Shown: piece after piece, positions 27,447 through 35,833 of the stretch
Layout of the letters: each line of letters starts with the position of its first letter
How positions within the stretch are numbered: position 1 is the first letter of the stretch
NCBI RefSeq assembly: GCF_008711175.1
Contig: NZ_VWNF01000050.1
Location: 1-64,000, forward strand
DNA: 64,000 nucleotides
Source: Nesterenkonia ebinurensis
Lineage (GTDB): Bacteria > Actinomycetota > Actinomycetes > Actinomycetales > Micrococcaceae
Reading direction: 5' to 3'
Translations under genes and position numbers: made by a program
Notes under the pieces: generated by a model
Database searches by the model: none
The model's input: the letters and a program-made list of their open reading frames with translations, nothing else
What the model was told of the DNA's origin: nothing

Positions 27447-28444
27447 AGCAGGATCCGGCCCTTATAGCTCTCAATGTTCTGGTTGAAGTGCGCGGCCCGC
27501 TCCGCAGAGAGTGAGAAGCTCGTAGCAGAGGCCGCGATGAGCTTCCCGGTGTCCAGCAGGTCCAGCATGCCGTCCTGGATCACTTCCGTGTAGGCAGTGA
27601 GGTTCTCGAAGGTGCTGTGTGCAAGGCTGGTCATCAGTGCATTGGCTACGTTGCCCACACCAGACTGCAGTGGGAAGAGATTCTTGGGCAGCCGATCCTG
27701 ACCGACCTCATGGTGCAGAAAGTCCACCACGTGATGGGCCATAGCCTGCGAATCCTGGTCCACGGCCTTGAACGGCAGATTCCGGTCCGGGGCGTTGGTC
27801 TCCACCACCGCCACCACCTTCTGCGGGTCCACTCTCAGGTAGGGGTCACCGATCCGCTGCATCGGGTCCAGCAGCTGCAGGGGCCGGCGCTGGGGTGGCA
27901 GGCGGGTGCCGTAGTAGATGTCATGGAAGCCCTCATAGGCGCGCGGCTGCCAGGCGTTGACCTCCAGAATCACCTTCTCCGCCAGGTCCAGCCAGGTCTT
28001 GGAGTTGCCCACCGAGCTGCTGGGCACCAGCATGCCGTTGGGTAGGATCGCGGCGACCTCCACGACGGCCACATCCAGTTTCCCGTAGAAGCCGAACCAT
28101 GCCTGCTGCGCCGAATGGCTGAGGTGTGCATCGATGTACTCCACCTCACCAGCGTTGATCGCCTTCCGGGTGGCGGGGTCGGACTGGAAGGGAAGCCGTT
28201 TGCTCACCGCGCCGGCTTCAGTCAGCACCCCATCGAGCTCCGGAGCAGTGGAGGCCCCAGTCCACAGCTCAATCCGGAAGTCCTCACCCCGCTGGTGCGC
28301 CTGTTCGGCCCGGTCCGCCAGTGCTGCGGGTACTGCCTTGGGATAGCCCGCCCCGGTGAATCCGCTCATTCCTATCCGGTCCCCATGACCGATATGCGCT
28401 GCGGCTTCCTCCGCAGAGACGGTTCTGCTGCTCAGTGCTGACAC
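26954..28444 (-). CDS. acetyl-CoA hydrolase / succinyl-CoA:acetate CoA-transferase family
   Basis: A 496-residue single-chain CoA-transferase of the ACH1/AarC/Cat1 family, which moves CoA between acetate (or propionate) and succinate. N-terminal RIGMSGFTGAGYPKAVP is the glycine-rich CoA loop. YTEVIQDGMLDLL holds the catalytic glutamate. [19 protein letters not shown]-like and [19 protein letters not shown] motifs lie in the C-half. The gene is complete, with its last 493 bp duplicated at the other end of the island. It has its own upstream region, shared with a divergent ATPase gene, so it is probably resident and not island-borne. Confidence 0.88.
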   Translation of the reverse strand: MSALSSRTVSAEEAAAHIGHGDRIGMSGFTGAGYPKAVPAALADRAEQAHQRGEDFRIELWTGASTAPELDGVLTEAGAVSKRLPFQSDPATRKAINAGEVEYIDAHLSHSAQQAWFGFYGKLDVAVVEVAAILPNGMLVPSSSVGNSKTWLDLAEKVILEVNAWQPRAYEGFHDIYYGTRLPPQRRPLQLLDPMQRIGDPYLRVDPQKVVAVVETNAPDRNLPFKAVDQDSQAMAHHVVDFLHHEVGQDRLPKNLFPLQSGVGNVANALMTSLAHSTFENLTAYTEVIQDGMLDLLDTGKLIAASATSFSLSAERAAHFNQNIESYKGRILLRPQEISNHPEVIRRLGLIAINGMVEADIYGNVNSTHVMASSIINGIGGSGDFARNAYLNFFVSPSTAKGGRISAIVPFASHIDHTEHDTQILVTEQGLADLRGLSPTARARTIIGNCAHPDYRDRLQDYLDRALAENPTGRHTPHLLAEALSWHQSFQRIGQM

Positions 28445-28457
28445 GTGCTTCCTGACA

Positions 28458-28525
28458 TTGACATGGGCAAATACCGCAAGGATATGCGATGAACGACGCC
28501 AACCGATTTTCTACACAGTGTAGAA
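28458..28525 (+). promoter_or_regulatory. putative promoter and TTCTACAC-GTGTAGAA operator
   Basis: TTGACA at 28458-28463 with GATATG 17 bp later could serve the plus strand. TTCTACACAGTGTAGAA (28509-28525) is a perfect palindrome of 8-bp arms around one base. A TATAGA box lies at about 28543. The site lies between the divergent CoA-transferase and P-type ATPase genes and is a strong operator candidate, resembling TACA-N-TGTA sites of CopY/BlaI-like or TetR-like repressors (inference). No regulator gene adjoins it. Confidence 0.5.
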
Positions 28526-28609
28526 GCTTTCTGTGCTGCCGGTATAGAGTCGATAGGGGAATAACGACGACGCCCACGCCGTACCAGCACAGTACGCATC
28601 AGGAGCCCC

Positions 28610-31321
28610 GTGACTCTCGAGCACCGCAGCGAACCCCACACACTTTCTGTCCAGGAGGTCCTTCAGCGGCATCAGACTGCTCTCGCGGACGGTCTGAGCA
28701 ATTCCGAGGCCGCAGAACGCCTGGGCACACACGGACCTAATGAGCTTCCGCCCGCAGAGAAGGACGGTCCTCTAGTCCGGTTCCTGCGGCACCTGAACGA
28801 TGTGCTTATCTATGTGCTCTTAGGTGCTGCAGTGCTCACCGCGGCTCTGCAGCACTGGGTCGACACCATCGTGATTCTCTTTGTGGTGGTGATCAACGCC
28901 ACAGTGGGGTTTCTTCAGGAGGGTCGGGCCGAACGCGCACTGGAAGGCATCCGCGAGATGCTCGCGCCCTCTGCCTCAGTGCTGCGCGAAGGATCCTGGG
29001 GCCAGATCCCCGCCGCAGAGCTGGTTCCCGGTGATGTGATCCGCCTGCGCGCAGGGGATAAGGTGCCCGCCGACCTCCGACTGGCTGAAGCCCATGAACT
29101 CAGCGCTGAGGAGTCCGCGCTGACCGGGGAGTCAGTGCCCACCACCAAGCGCACCACCCCGGCGGAGGCCGATGCCCCACTGGGCGACCGGCACTGTATG
29201 GCGTTCTCCGGGACCATGATCACCTCCGGCACAGGCACCGGGATGGTGGTGGCCACCGGCTCAGAGACGGAGATCGGCCGGATCAACACCATGATGAGCG
29301 AGGTGGAGTCCCTCCAGACTCCGCTGACCCGTCAGATCGCTGCCTTTGGGCGGTGGTTAGCTCTGGCCGTGGTGGTGATGACCGTGGTGCTGGTGCTGGT
29401 GGGTTCGCTAATCCACCGCACCGATCTGGGGGAGCTGCTGCAGGCTGCGGCCAGCTTCGCGGTGGCGGCGATCCCAGAGGGTCTACCGGCGCTGATCACC
29501 ATCACCCTGGCCCTGGGTGTTCAGTCCATGGCCCGGCGCAAGGCGATCACCCGCAAGCTGCCAGCAGTACAGACCCTGGGCAGTGTGACCAGCATCTGCT
29601 CGGATAAGACCGGCACACTGACCAAGAACGAGATGACCGTCGAACGAATCGTCACCGCAGGGGAGATACTCGCTGTCACCGGCAGCGGCTACGCCCCAGA
29701 AGGCCAGGTGCTTGCCGGGGACGGCACCGCTGTAGGGTTGGACCACTACGGGGTGCGCCGGGCCACTGAGGCTTTCAGCACTGCCAATGACACCCAGCTG
29801 GTTCAGGACCAGGAGGGCCGATGGGGCATCAACGGCGAACCGACTGAAGGAGCACTGCAGTCCCTGGCTGGAAAGGTCGGCTTCGACCCTGCCGCCGCTG
29901 ACCGGCTGACCACTCTTCCGTTCAACTCGGAGAACAAACTGATGGCCACTGTGGCCAGCATCCAGGACCAGCAGCGGGTGCTGGTCAAAGGCGCCCCGGA
30001 CCGCCTGTTGGACCGCTCGGCTGAACAGCTGAGCGCTGACGGCAGCACCGAACCGCTGGACCGCGAGTTCTGGGATGAGCAGATCAATCAGCTGTCCTCC
30101 CAAGGGCTGCGCGTACTGGCCGCCGCAGAGCGTACCGCCAGTCAGGAGGATGCCGAGAAGCTGGCTGTGGAGACCCTGGGTGACCAGCTGATATTCCTCG
30201 GCGTCGTCGGTATTGTAGATCCGCCGCGTGAGGCGGCCATAGCCGCTATTGAGGTCTGCCACCAGGCCGGGATCACGGTGAAGATGATCACCGGCGACCA
30301 TGTGGGCACAGCTACTGCGATCGCCCGGCAGATGGGGATTGATGATGGAGCAGGTGCGATCAGCGGCGCCCGGCTGGAGGAGGCCGATGAGGCTGAGCTG
30401 CGACGGCTGGCCACCGAGCATAATGTCTTTGCCCGAACCAGCCCGGAGCATAAGCTGCGCCTGGTCACCGCCCTGCAGGCCGCCGGTGAGGTGGTGGCGA
30501 TGACCGGCGACGGGGTCAATGACGCCCCTGCGCTGCGGCGGGCCGATGTGGGTGTGGCCATGGGGGTCAAAGGCACAGAGGTGACCAAGGAGTCGGCTGA
30601 GATTGTGCTGGCCGATGACAACTTCACCACTATTGAGGTGGCGGTGGAGGAGGGCCGCCGGATCTACGACAATCTGCGCAAAGCCATTGTCTTTCTGCTG
30701 CCCACCAATGGTGCTCAGTCCGCAGTGGTGCTCTTTGCGGTGGCCCTGGGCTGGACACTGCCGCTGACTCCGCTGCAGGTGCTCTGGGCCAATATGGTCA
30801 CTGCGGTGACCCTGGCCTTTGCCTTTGCATTCGAGCCAGCGGAGAAGGGGTTGATGCAGCGGGCGCCCCGGGACCCGGGCAAAGGGATTGTGGAGCTGCG
30901 CCATATGGTGCAGATCGGGCTGGTTTCGCTGTTGATCGCGGCGGCCACTATGGGGGTCTTCACCTGGCGGATCAATGCCGGTGATGCTCTGGAGTCCGCC
31001 CGCACCCTGGCCACCACAGTGCTGGTGGTCTGCCAGGCGTTCTACCTTTTCAATGTCAAGGCCCTGGAATCGACCAGCCTGCGGCCATCTGCGCTGTTGA
31101 ACAACGCTGTGGCCTGGGTCTGCGTGGTGGGTCTGACGGTGCTTCAGCTGCTTTTCATCTATGCCCCGCCGCTGCAGCAGCTCTTCGAATCCACTGCTCT
31201 GGGCCCGGAGTACATCCTGATCATCAGCCTGGTCGGGTTGGCCGTCTTCGGCGTCACCGAGCTCCTCAAACTGGTGCTGTATCCGGCTCAGTCACGCCGC
31301 GGGCACATCACCGCCAGGTGA
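28610..31321 (+). CDS. P2-type cation-transporting ATPase
   Basis: A 903-residue P-type ATPase. Order: N-terminal cation-ATPase domain, actuator motif LTGESVP, PEGLP in membrane helix 4 (AAIPEGLPALITITLALG), phosphorylation site SDKTGTLTKNEMT, hinge MTGDGVNDAPALRRADVG and six C-terminal helices. PEGLP and length point to the P2A/P2B calcium or sodium pump group, not to heavy-metal pumps; no N-terminal CxxC domain is present. The GTG start has AGGAG 4 bases away. Its 3' end overlaps the convergent thiO-like gene by 34 bp. Confidence 0.92.
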   Translation: MTLEHRSEPHTLSVQEVLQRHQTALADGLSNSEAAERLGTHGPNELPPAEKDGPLVRFLRHLNDVLIYVLLGAAVLTAALQHWVDTIVILFVVVINATVGFLQEGRAERALEGIREMLAPSASVLREGSWGQIPAAELVPGDVIRLRAGDKVPADLRLAEAHELSAEESALTGESVPTTKRTTPAEADAPLGDRHCMAFSGTMITSGTGTGMVVATGSETEIGRINTMMSEVESLQTPLTRQIAAFGRWLALAVVVMTVVLVLVGSLIHRTDLGELLQAAASFAVAAIPEGLPALITITLALGVQSMARRKAITRKLPAVQTLGSVTSICSDKTGTLTKNEMTVERIVTAGEILAVTGSGYAPEGQVLAGDGTAVGLDHYGVRRATEAFSTANDTQLVQDQEGRWGINGEPTEGALQSLAGKVGFDPAAADRLTTLPFNSENKLMATVASIQDQQRVLVKGAPDRLLDRSAEQLSADGSTEPLDREFWDEQINQLSSQGLRVLAAAERTASQEDAEKLAVETLGDQLIFLGVVGIVDPPREAAIAAIEVCHQAGITVKMITGDHVGTATAIARQMGIDDGAGAISGARLEEADEAELRRLATEHNVFARTSPEHKLRLVTALQAAGEVVAMTGDGVNDAPALRRADVGVAMGVKGTEVTKESAEIVLADDNFTTIEVAVEEGRRIYDNLRKAIVFLLPTNGAQSAVVLFAVALGWTLPLTPLQVLWANMVTAVTLAFAFAFEPAEKGLMQRAPRDPGKGIVELRHMVQIGLVSLLIAAATMGVFTWRINAGDALESARTLATTVLVVCQAFYLFNVKALESTSLRPSALLNNAVAWVCVVGLTVLQLLFIYAPPLQQLFESTALGPEYILIISLVGLAVFGVTELLKLVLYPAQSRRGHITAR

Positions 31322-32568
31322 GCACGGTCCTGGTCGGTGAGTTCATCGCCGGTCAGCAGGGCGGCAGTCAGCCGGGCAGCCAGGGGGCTGAGCAGAATCC
31401 CGTGCCGATGGTAGCCGGTAGAGATCACAATGCGCGATTGAGCCGAGTTCAGCTCTCGAGCTCGCCCCGGAGATGCCGAAGCGATTGGGCGAGTGAGCGA
31501 AGCGACGTCGCTCCCATCGGTGGCTGCCCCCAGGTAGGGGCGATCGTCCGGGGTGCCAGGGCGGGCGCGGGTGGTGATCTCCACCAGTTCCATCTCGCGG
31601 ACAGCCGGCAGCACAGTGGCGGCGTCCTCCAACAGCTCGGTCACACTGCCGACATGGGTGCCAGAGAGCCCATCCTCACGCGAGGAGGCACCGACTACCA
31701 GACCCAGCGGCTCCTGCGGGTCTTCCAGGGCGCGGGGCACCAAATACACCGAGCGGCCGCGGACCTTGGCCCGGATAGTGGAGCTGATGATGTGCTGCTC
31801 TCCCGGGCCCAGCTGGTCTGACCGGACTCGCAGCCGGATCACATCCCCGTGCACCGGGCGCAGGTCTAGTGGGTGCTGTTCCGGGATGCCTTTGATCTCC
31901 GAATACCCCATCCCAGGCACCAGGGCGACCCGGTCGAAGACTGCGGGGGCGGCGTCGTTTCGCTCACTCTGCTCAATCTGAATGCCATAGTCGGTCTGGT
32001 CCACACGGCTGGCACGGGCGGCTATCCACTCGGCGGACGGCCCGGCGGCAGGGAACTCAGCGGGGTCAAGCGCAGCGTTAAGCGCCTCGGTGACGCAGCG
32101 GACCAGCTGCCGGGGGTTGACCTGGTGATCGCCCGGGACTGCCCAGGCTTTGGTCAGCCCGGGGGCGAGTGCTGGCTCGATGCGGCGCAGTTCTCGAGAG
32201 GTCAGAGCGGAGACCTCCATACCCGCAGCCTGCTGGACTCTGACCAGGTCCGCTACTGCCTGACGGTCGCCGGGATCGGCAGCCACCAGCAGGGTTCCAT
32301 TCTCCCGGTAACCGGTGGGCTGGGCCGTGGCAGGCTCAAGGCGCTCGATCAGCGCCGGGTACTCCGCCTGCGCTGCGGTCATCAGATCCCAGAGCTGCTG
32401 CTGGCCGTACTGGACTTCGCTGATCGGGGCGAGCATCCCGGCAGCAGCATAGGAGGCCTGTGCTCCGGGATCCGGATCGATGATGGTGACCGTATGTCCG
32501 CTCAGCCGTAACTGCCAGGCAGTCAGCAGCCCGACCACGCCTGCACCCACCACCGCGGTTCTCATCAC
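31288..32568 (-). CDS. thiO: FAD-dependent glycine oxidase-like protein (ThiO family)
   Basis: A 426-residue DAO-family flavoprotein. It starts RTAVVGAGVVGLLTAWQL (Rossmann GxGxxG), then AAAGMLAP, and ends with GYHRHGILLSPLAA. ThiO oxidises glycine to the imine for the thiazole ring of thiamine. The start is GTG 32568 or the adjoining ATG 32565; both lie only 3-6 bases past the 3' end of tRNA-Gly, with no ribosome site. Residues around VASLTRPIASASPGRARELN are an insertion not expected in the family, encoded by a dispersed repeat (31435-31508). thiS/thiG are not adjacent, so a role in glycine or D-amino acid oxidation is also possible. Confidence 0.8.
   Translation of the reverse strand: MMRTAVVGAGVVGLLTAWQLRLSGHTVTIIDPDPGAQASYAAAGMLAPISEVQYGQQQLWDLMTAAQAEYPALIERLEPATAQPTGYRENGTLLVAADPGDRQAVADLVRVQQAAGMEVSALTSRELRRIEPALAPGLTKAWAVPGDHQVNPRQLVRCVTEALNAALDPAEFPAAGPSAEWIAARASRVDQTDYGIQIEQSERNDAAPAVFDRVALVPGMGYSEIKGIPEQHPLDLRPVHGDVIRLRVRSDQLGPGEQHIISSTIRAKVRGRSVYLVPRALEDPQEPLGLVVGASSREDGLSGTHVGSVTELLEDAATVLPAVREMELVEITTRARPGTPDDRPYLGAATDGSDVASLTRPIASASPGRARELNSAQSRIVISTGYHRHGILLSPLAARLTAALLTGDELTDQDRAHLAVMCPRRD
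31435..31508 (+). repeat. dispersed in-frame element, copy A (in thiO)
   Basis: Starts CGATTGAGCCGAG and has CCGAAGCGATTG 41 bases on, ending GAGTGAGCGAAGCGACG. It shares this layout with copies in the genes at 44310, 50297 and 59121. Here it is read on the opposite strand by thiO. Confidence 0.65.
31955..31985 (-). repeat. short dispersed-element relic (in thiO)
   Basis: The minus strand reads GATTGAGCAGAGTGAGCG then AAACGACGCC. This looks like the two ends of the dispersed element joined with the middle lost. Encoded peptide: IEQSERNDAA. Confidence 0.4.
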
Positions 32569-32570
32569 TG

Positions 32571-32641
32571 AGCGGGCGACGGGAATCGAACCCGCGTCGT
32601 CTGCTTGGGAAGCAGAAGCTTTGCCATTAAGCTACGCCCGC
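32571..32641 (-). tRNA. tRNA-Gly (CCC)
   Basis: The minus strand folds into a full cloverleaf of 71 nt: acceptor GCGGGCG/CGCCCGC, D-arm with GCTTAATGGCAAAGC, anticodon stem TCTGC/GCAGA around TTCCCAA (anticodon CCC), and T-arm CGGGTTCGATTCCCG, discriminator T. CCA is not encoded. It lies directly upstream of the thiO-like start codon on the same strand, so both may be on one transcript. Confidence 0.95.
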
Positions 32642-32746
32642 TTGGCCGCCGCCATGAGTGCGAGTGATCCCACCGTGACGGCGTGCTGACCAGTGTACCG
32701 CGCTCTGAGTGGTCGGTGCGCACTGCCGGCTCGGTAGAGTCAAGGG

Positions 32747-33343
32747 ATGACTTCCGCACATCAGGGGGTGCGGTTCACCCACTTGTTCACCCAAGAGAAC
32801 GACGACGCCGCCCTCGCCCAGTTCCTTTCGGCCCAGCATTATCCGTTCCACGTACGTTCGCGTCTGACTGCTGAGCAAGTCCGCGTCAATATTGCCGAAG
32901 GTGCCTACGGATACAATCCCGAGCATTATGAGACTGACGCGGCCTCGGAGACGGACCACCGCGGATGGTGGGCATGGGCAGAGGAGACGCTGCTGGGCGT
33001 CGTCGTACTGGAGGATCTCACTGATGCAGTCCCGCTGTTCGACCTGCGTCTGGCAGATGAGCACCGCGGGAGAGGCTGGGGCGTACCGGTACTGCGGGCA
33101 CTGACCTCCCTCGTCTTCCAAACCTACCCGGAGGTGGACAGGTTCGAGGGTCAGACCCGGGAGGACAATATCGCGATGCGCAAGGTGTTCCTGCGCAGCG
33201 GGTTCATCAAGGAGGCTCACTACCGCCGCGGCTGGCCGGTGGAAGGCGCCGAGCCGGTGGCCTCAGTGGCCTATGCGATCCTGCGCCAAGACTGGGAGAA
33301 CGGGACCACCACCACATTCGCGTGGGAGGATCTCGCTGCCTGA
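32747..33343 (+). CDS. GNAT-family N-acetyltransferase
   Basis: A 198-residue GNAT protein with one acetyltransferase domain: FDLRLADEHRGRGWGVPVLRAL contains the acetyl-CoA pyrophosphate loop (RGRGWG), and TREDNIAMRKVFLRSGFIKEAH is the usual C-terminal motif B. It resembles RimJ/RimL-type enzymes. TAGAGT 6 bases before the ATG and the lack of a good ribosome site suggest leaderless translation. Target unknown. Confidence 0.85.
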   Translation: MTSAHQGVRFTHLFTQENDDAALAQFLSAQHYPFHVRSRLTAEQVRVNIAEGAYGYNPEHYETDAASETDHRGWWAWAEETLLGVVVLEDLTDAVPLFDLRLADEHRGRGWGVPVLRALTSLVFQTYPEVDRFEGQTREDNIAMRKVFLRSGFIKEAHYRRGWPVEGAEPVASVAYAILRQDWENGTTTTFAWEDLAA

Positions 33344-33349
33344 TCAAGA

Positions 33350-33976
33350 CTAGTTCTGGCCACGGTTGTTCCGGGCGATGATGTCGAATCGGTGCCAATG
33401 CTTCGGCCCCCGACCGCTAGGGCCGTCGAACTCCTGCTCCTGAAGCTGCAGCACCTCAAATCCGGTCAGCAGCGCCTCAACCTCTGAACGGGTATGGAAG
33501 GTCATTCCGGCCACAGCGCTCTCACCCTGGGCCCAGGAGTCCTGGTCGCCGAAGAGGTGCACAGCCAACAGCCCGCGGGCACTGAGGGCTCCGCGCAGCC
33601 GCTCCCAAAGCCCGGTGAAGAACTCCGGGGCCACGAAGGGCAGGCTCGCCGAAGCAAGGATCAAGTCTGCCTGTGCGGGCTGGTAGGCCGCGAGATCAGC
33701 CGCTTCGGTGCTCAGCGCAGCACTCTCTCCTGCGCGCTGACTGGTCAGCTCTAGGGCGGCCGGCTCCAGATCCACAGCCGTCACCGCCCAGCCGCGCTCC
33801 AGAAGAAACACCGTCTCGGTGCCGTCGCCGCAGCCGAGGTCCACCGCCGTGCCCGGCTGGTCTGAGATTTCAGCGGCTCGGACTACCAGGGGCCGGGGCG
33901 GCCGGTCTTTGACCCGCCGGTAGTACTCTGCCCAGTCAGCGTCTGCGGTGGAACCCATAACAGCGAGTCTATGCAT
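33350..33976 (-). CDS. class I SAM-dependent methyltransferase
   Basis: A 208-residue protein with motif I AVDLGCGDGTETVFLLERG, the acidic end of strand 2 (VTAVDLEPAA), and LILASASLPF as motif II/III region. It resembles small TehB/UbiE-like methyltransferases. An internal ATG at 33958 (MGSTADADW) may be the true start. It is convergent with the GNAT gene, leaving only 6 bp. Substrate unknown. Confidence 0.82.
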   Translation of the reverse strand: MHRLAVMGSTADADWAEYYRRVKDRPPRPLVVRAAEISDQPGTAVDLGCGDGTETVFLLERGWAVTAVDLEPAALELTSQRAGESAALSTEAADLAAYQPAQADLILASASLPFVAPEFFTGLWERLRGALSARGLLAVHLFGDQDSWAQGESAVAGMTFHTRSEVEALLTGFEVLQLQEQEFDGPSGRGPKHWHRFDIIARNNRGQN

Positions 33977-33997
33977 GCCTCACCGGAGTATCAGGGC

Positions 33998-34693
33998 TCA
34001 GTGAATTGTCAGGTCGAAGTGCCGTGCAATGCTATGGATTCGGGCGTCTGATCTGTCAATCGTACTTTCTCGCCGGTGAATGATTTGCGCTCCGCGGAAG
34101 ACCGCCCAGCATTCGAAATCTCCCAGACGGGAACCGTATCGAATACCCGAATAGAGAAACGGTCACCCTCGTCCGTAAGGGAGTAGATCCATCCCGCAAT
34201 CATGCGGGTCAAGAGGCGATCCCGGCCCCGAACTGCGAACATCCAAGTCGTCGTGTCCCAGAACCGCTAAATCACCATTTAACGCCGTTATCAGTGCGGT
34301 GTGTGTCTCTGGGTGATCAACATCCACAAAAGGCAATGGGTCAGAAAGGCTGAACTCTACTAGGCGGCGTCGAGTTCTCCAGTCTGCAGGGACAGCACCG
34401 GGCTCCATAAAATGCTCGTCCCGTTCTCTTGGGAGGGCTCTCATAGCTGGAGATGGACGGAAGCGAGCCAGTGTTTCCGCAAACGCCCCCTCAGCGTCAG
34501 TAGCTGCATAGAGCACGCCTCCACCGGGAACATCGAAGCGATTCCCGCCGCGGGGGTTCTGGGCATCTTCAGCTCCCAGCGCTGAAAAGTTGAGTGCATC
34601 CGGCAGCCGCCCCACACGCCAGAGGCTGCGGGGGACGTCGACCAACTGAAGTTCAGCCACCGGAGATAAAAGCTCGTGCGGCCGCGGTGACAT
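33998..34693 (-). pseudogene. RES-domain toxin, frameshifted
   Basis: The 5' part (34163-34693) encodes a RES domain start: RSLWRVG, NRFDVPGGGVLYAATDAEGAFAETLARFRP in register. Near 34240 the reading jumps to another frame (GRDRLLTRMIAGWIYSL), and near 34155 back to the first (SGIRYGSRLGDFECWAVFRG), ending at 33998. The first frame itself has a TGA at 34163-34165. Two compensating single-base changes therefore break one RES gene of about 230 codons. RES toxins destroy NAD+. With the ParS-like antitoxin gene intact upstream (41-bp overlap), this is an inactivated toxin-antitoxin locus, unless the changes are sequencing errors. Confidence 0.75.
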
Positions 34694-35042
34694 CCCGGAA
34701 CTGCTCAGCTGCCAACGCTTCGGCCGGCGATTCGTCGTCCAGCTGAGGATTCATGCCCATGAACCACGCCCGGATCGTGTGGTCGCTCTCCACCTGGTCC
34801 AGCAACGCGTAGACCTGGAATGCGTTGCGAAGAATGCGCTCTTCCCGCTCACGGGGGTGCGCCTCTCCTCGCGCCCATCTCTGCACGCTCTTGGGATCCC
34901 GGCCAATAATGAAGGACAGCAGCTGCTTTCCCAAAACCCGTAACAGTTGCCCGGCAACATCCTCAGCACTCAGCTGAACTGCGCGGCCGTGTGCGCGTGT
35001 CCGTCTGGCCTCATATGGATTTGCGAGATTCGGGCTCGACAT
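34653..35042 (-). CDS. Xre/MbcA/ParS-type antitoxin (DUF2384)
   Basis: A 129-residue protein. The middle has an HTH-like segment (LLSFIIGRDPKSVQRWARGE), and the C-terminal domain AWFMGMNPQLDDESPAEAL...AARAFISGG is the toxin-binding MbcA/ParS/Xre fold. GAGG lies 6 bases before the ATG. It is first in the operon and overlaps the RES toxin gene by 41 bp, the standard order for these systems. It would bind and block RES and autorepress. Since the toxin is broken, the antitoxin may now be dispensable. Confidence 0.8.
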   Translation of the reverse strand: MSSPNLANPYEARRTRAHGRAVQLSAEDVAGQLLRVLGKQLLSFIIGRDPKSVQRWARGEAHPREREERILRNAFQVYALLDQVESDHTIRAWFMGMNPQLDDESPAEALAAEQFRDVTAAARAFISGG

Positions 35043-35286
35043 TTTGCCTCACTTCCCGCCAGCTAGCTATATCTGTCCAATAAGTGTCTCAGGTTTGTCC
35101 GCCATCCGCTAGCCACTCTCCAGCAGGTGGCAGAGGTAGCGTTCAGGGACCTACAGATAGCGGCGGCGGGACTGGACCAATTCGAGATCCTCCTATCTGG
35201 CCTCTTGGGTCCCAGTCACCCAGCTCCAGGATGGTCGCACCCGGCAGGGAGGCGAGCACCGGCGCTCCGGTATGTTCAGCGGCCAG
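35043..35286. other. intergenic gap, no gene recognised
   Basis: A 244-bp gap between the antitoxin start and the 3' end of the DUF2200 gene. Short open frames here have no ribosome site or family resemblance. Confidence 0.4.
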
Positions 35287-35634
35287 TCAGTTCCGCAGGA
35301 TCTTCTCCATGGCTTTGCCGCGGGCGAGCTCGTCGATGAGTTTGTCCAGGTAACGAATCTCCTGCATCAGCGGCTCCTCGATCTCCTCCACCCGCATCCC
35401 GCAGATCACCCCGGTGATCTGGCGCCGGTTCTCATGCAGTGCGGGCGCCTCGGCAAAAAATACCTTAAAGTCCTTGTTTGCGGCCACCTGGGCCTCCAAC
35501 TGCTCCTGGCTGTAGCCGGTGAGCCAACGGATGATCGTATCCACCTCGTCTTTGGTGCGATCCTTACGCTCGGCCTTGCTGATGTAGAGCGGGTACACCT
35601 TGGAGAACGCCATGCCGTATATGTTGTGCGCCAT
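35287..35634 (-). CDS. DUF2200 family protein
   Basis: A 115-residue small soluble protein that begins [20 protein letters not shown], the strongly conserved opening of DUF2200, and continues [18 protein letters not shown]. No enzymatic motif is evident and the function is unknown. Flanked by gaps on both sides, so probably monocistronic. Confidence 0.85.
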   Translation of the reverse strand: MAHNIYGMAFSKVYPLYISKAERKDRTKDEVDTIIRWLTGYSQEQLEAQVAANKDFKVFFAEAPALHENRRQITGVICGMRVEEIEEPLMQEIRYLDKLIDELARGKAMEKILRN

Positions 35635-35833
35635 GACGCAAGCTTAACTCGTCACAACGACTGCGTGTCCACGTGCTGATCCCTGCGATCGGCGTTCTGG
35701 TACTGCGCCTGATCCTGCCCAAGCTGGTTCCGGCGGTCTGCTCGCCTCCTTCTGGGGTGCGCGCCGCCCTACGGATGAGCAGACAGAGAACGACGCCGCC
35801 GTCACACCCGTAGCCACCTGGCAAACTCGAAGT
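35635..35833. other. intergenic gap, possible decayed membrane gene
   Basis: A 199-bp gap. On the plus strand one frame reads VLIPAIGVLVLRLILPKLVPAV and a shifted frame GGLLASFWGARRPTDEQ, which could be the remnant of a membrane protein. No start or ribosome site supports a gene. Confidence 0.25.

Noticed and set aside
29483-30904. Minus-strand frame of 473 codons inside the P-type ATPase gene
   Set aside because: The plus strand has every ATPase motif in frame; the antisense frame is His/Gln/Gly-rich, typical of shadow frames in high-GC genes.
34009-34242. Separate small gene of 77 codons
   Set aside because: Its first half is the missing middle of the RES domain in a shifted frame, so it is part of the broken toxin gene.
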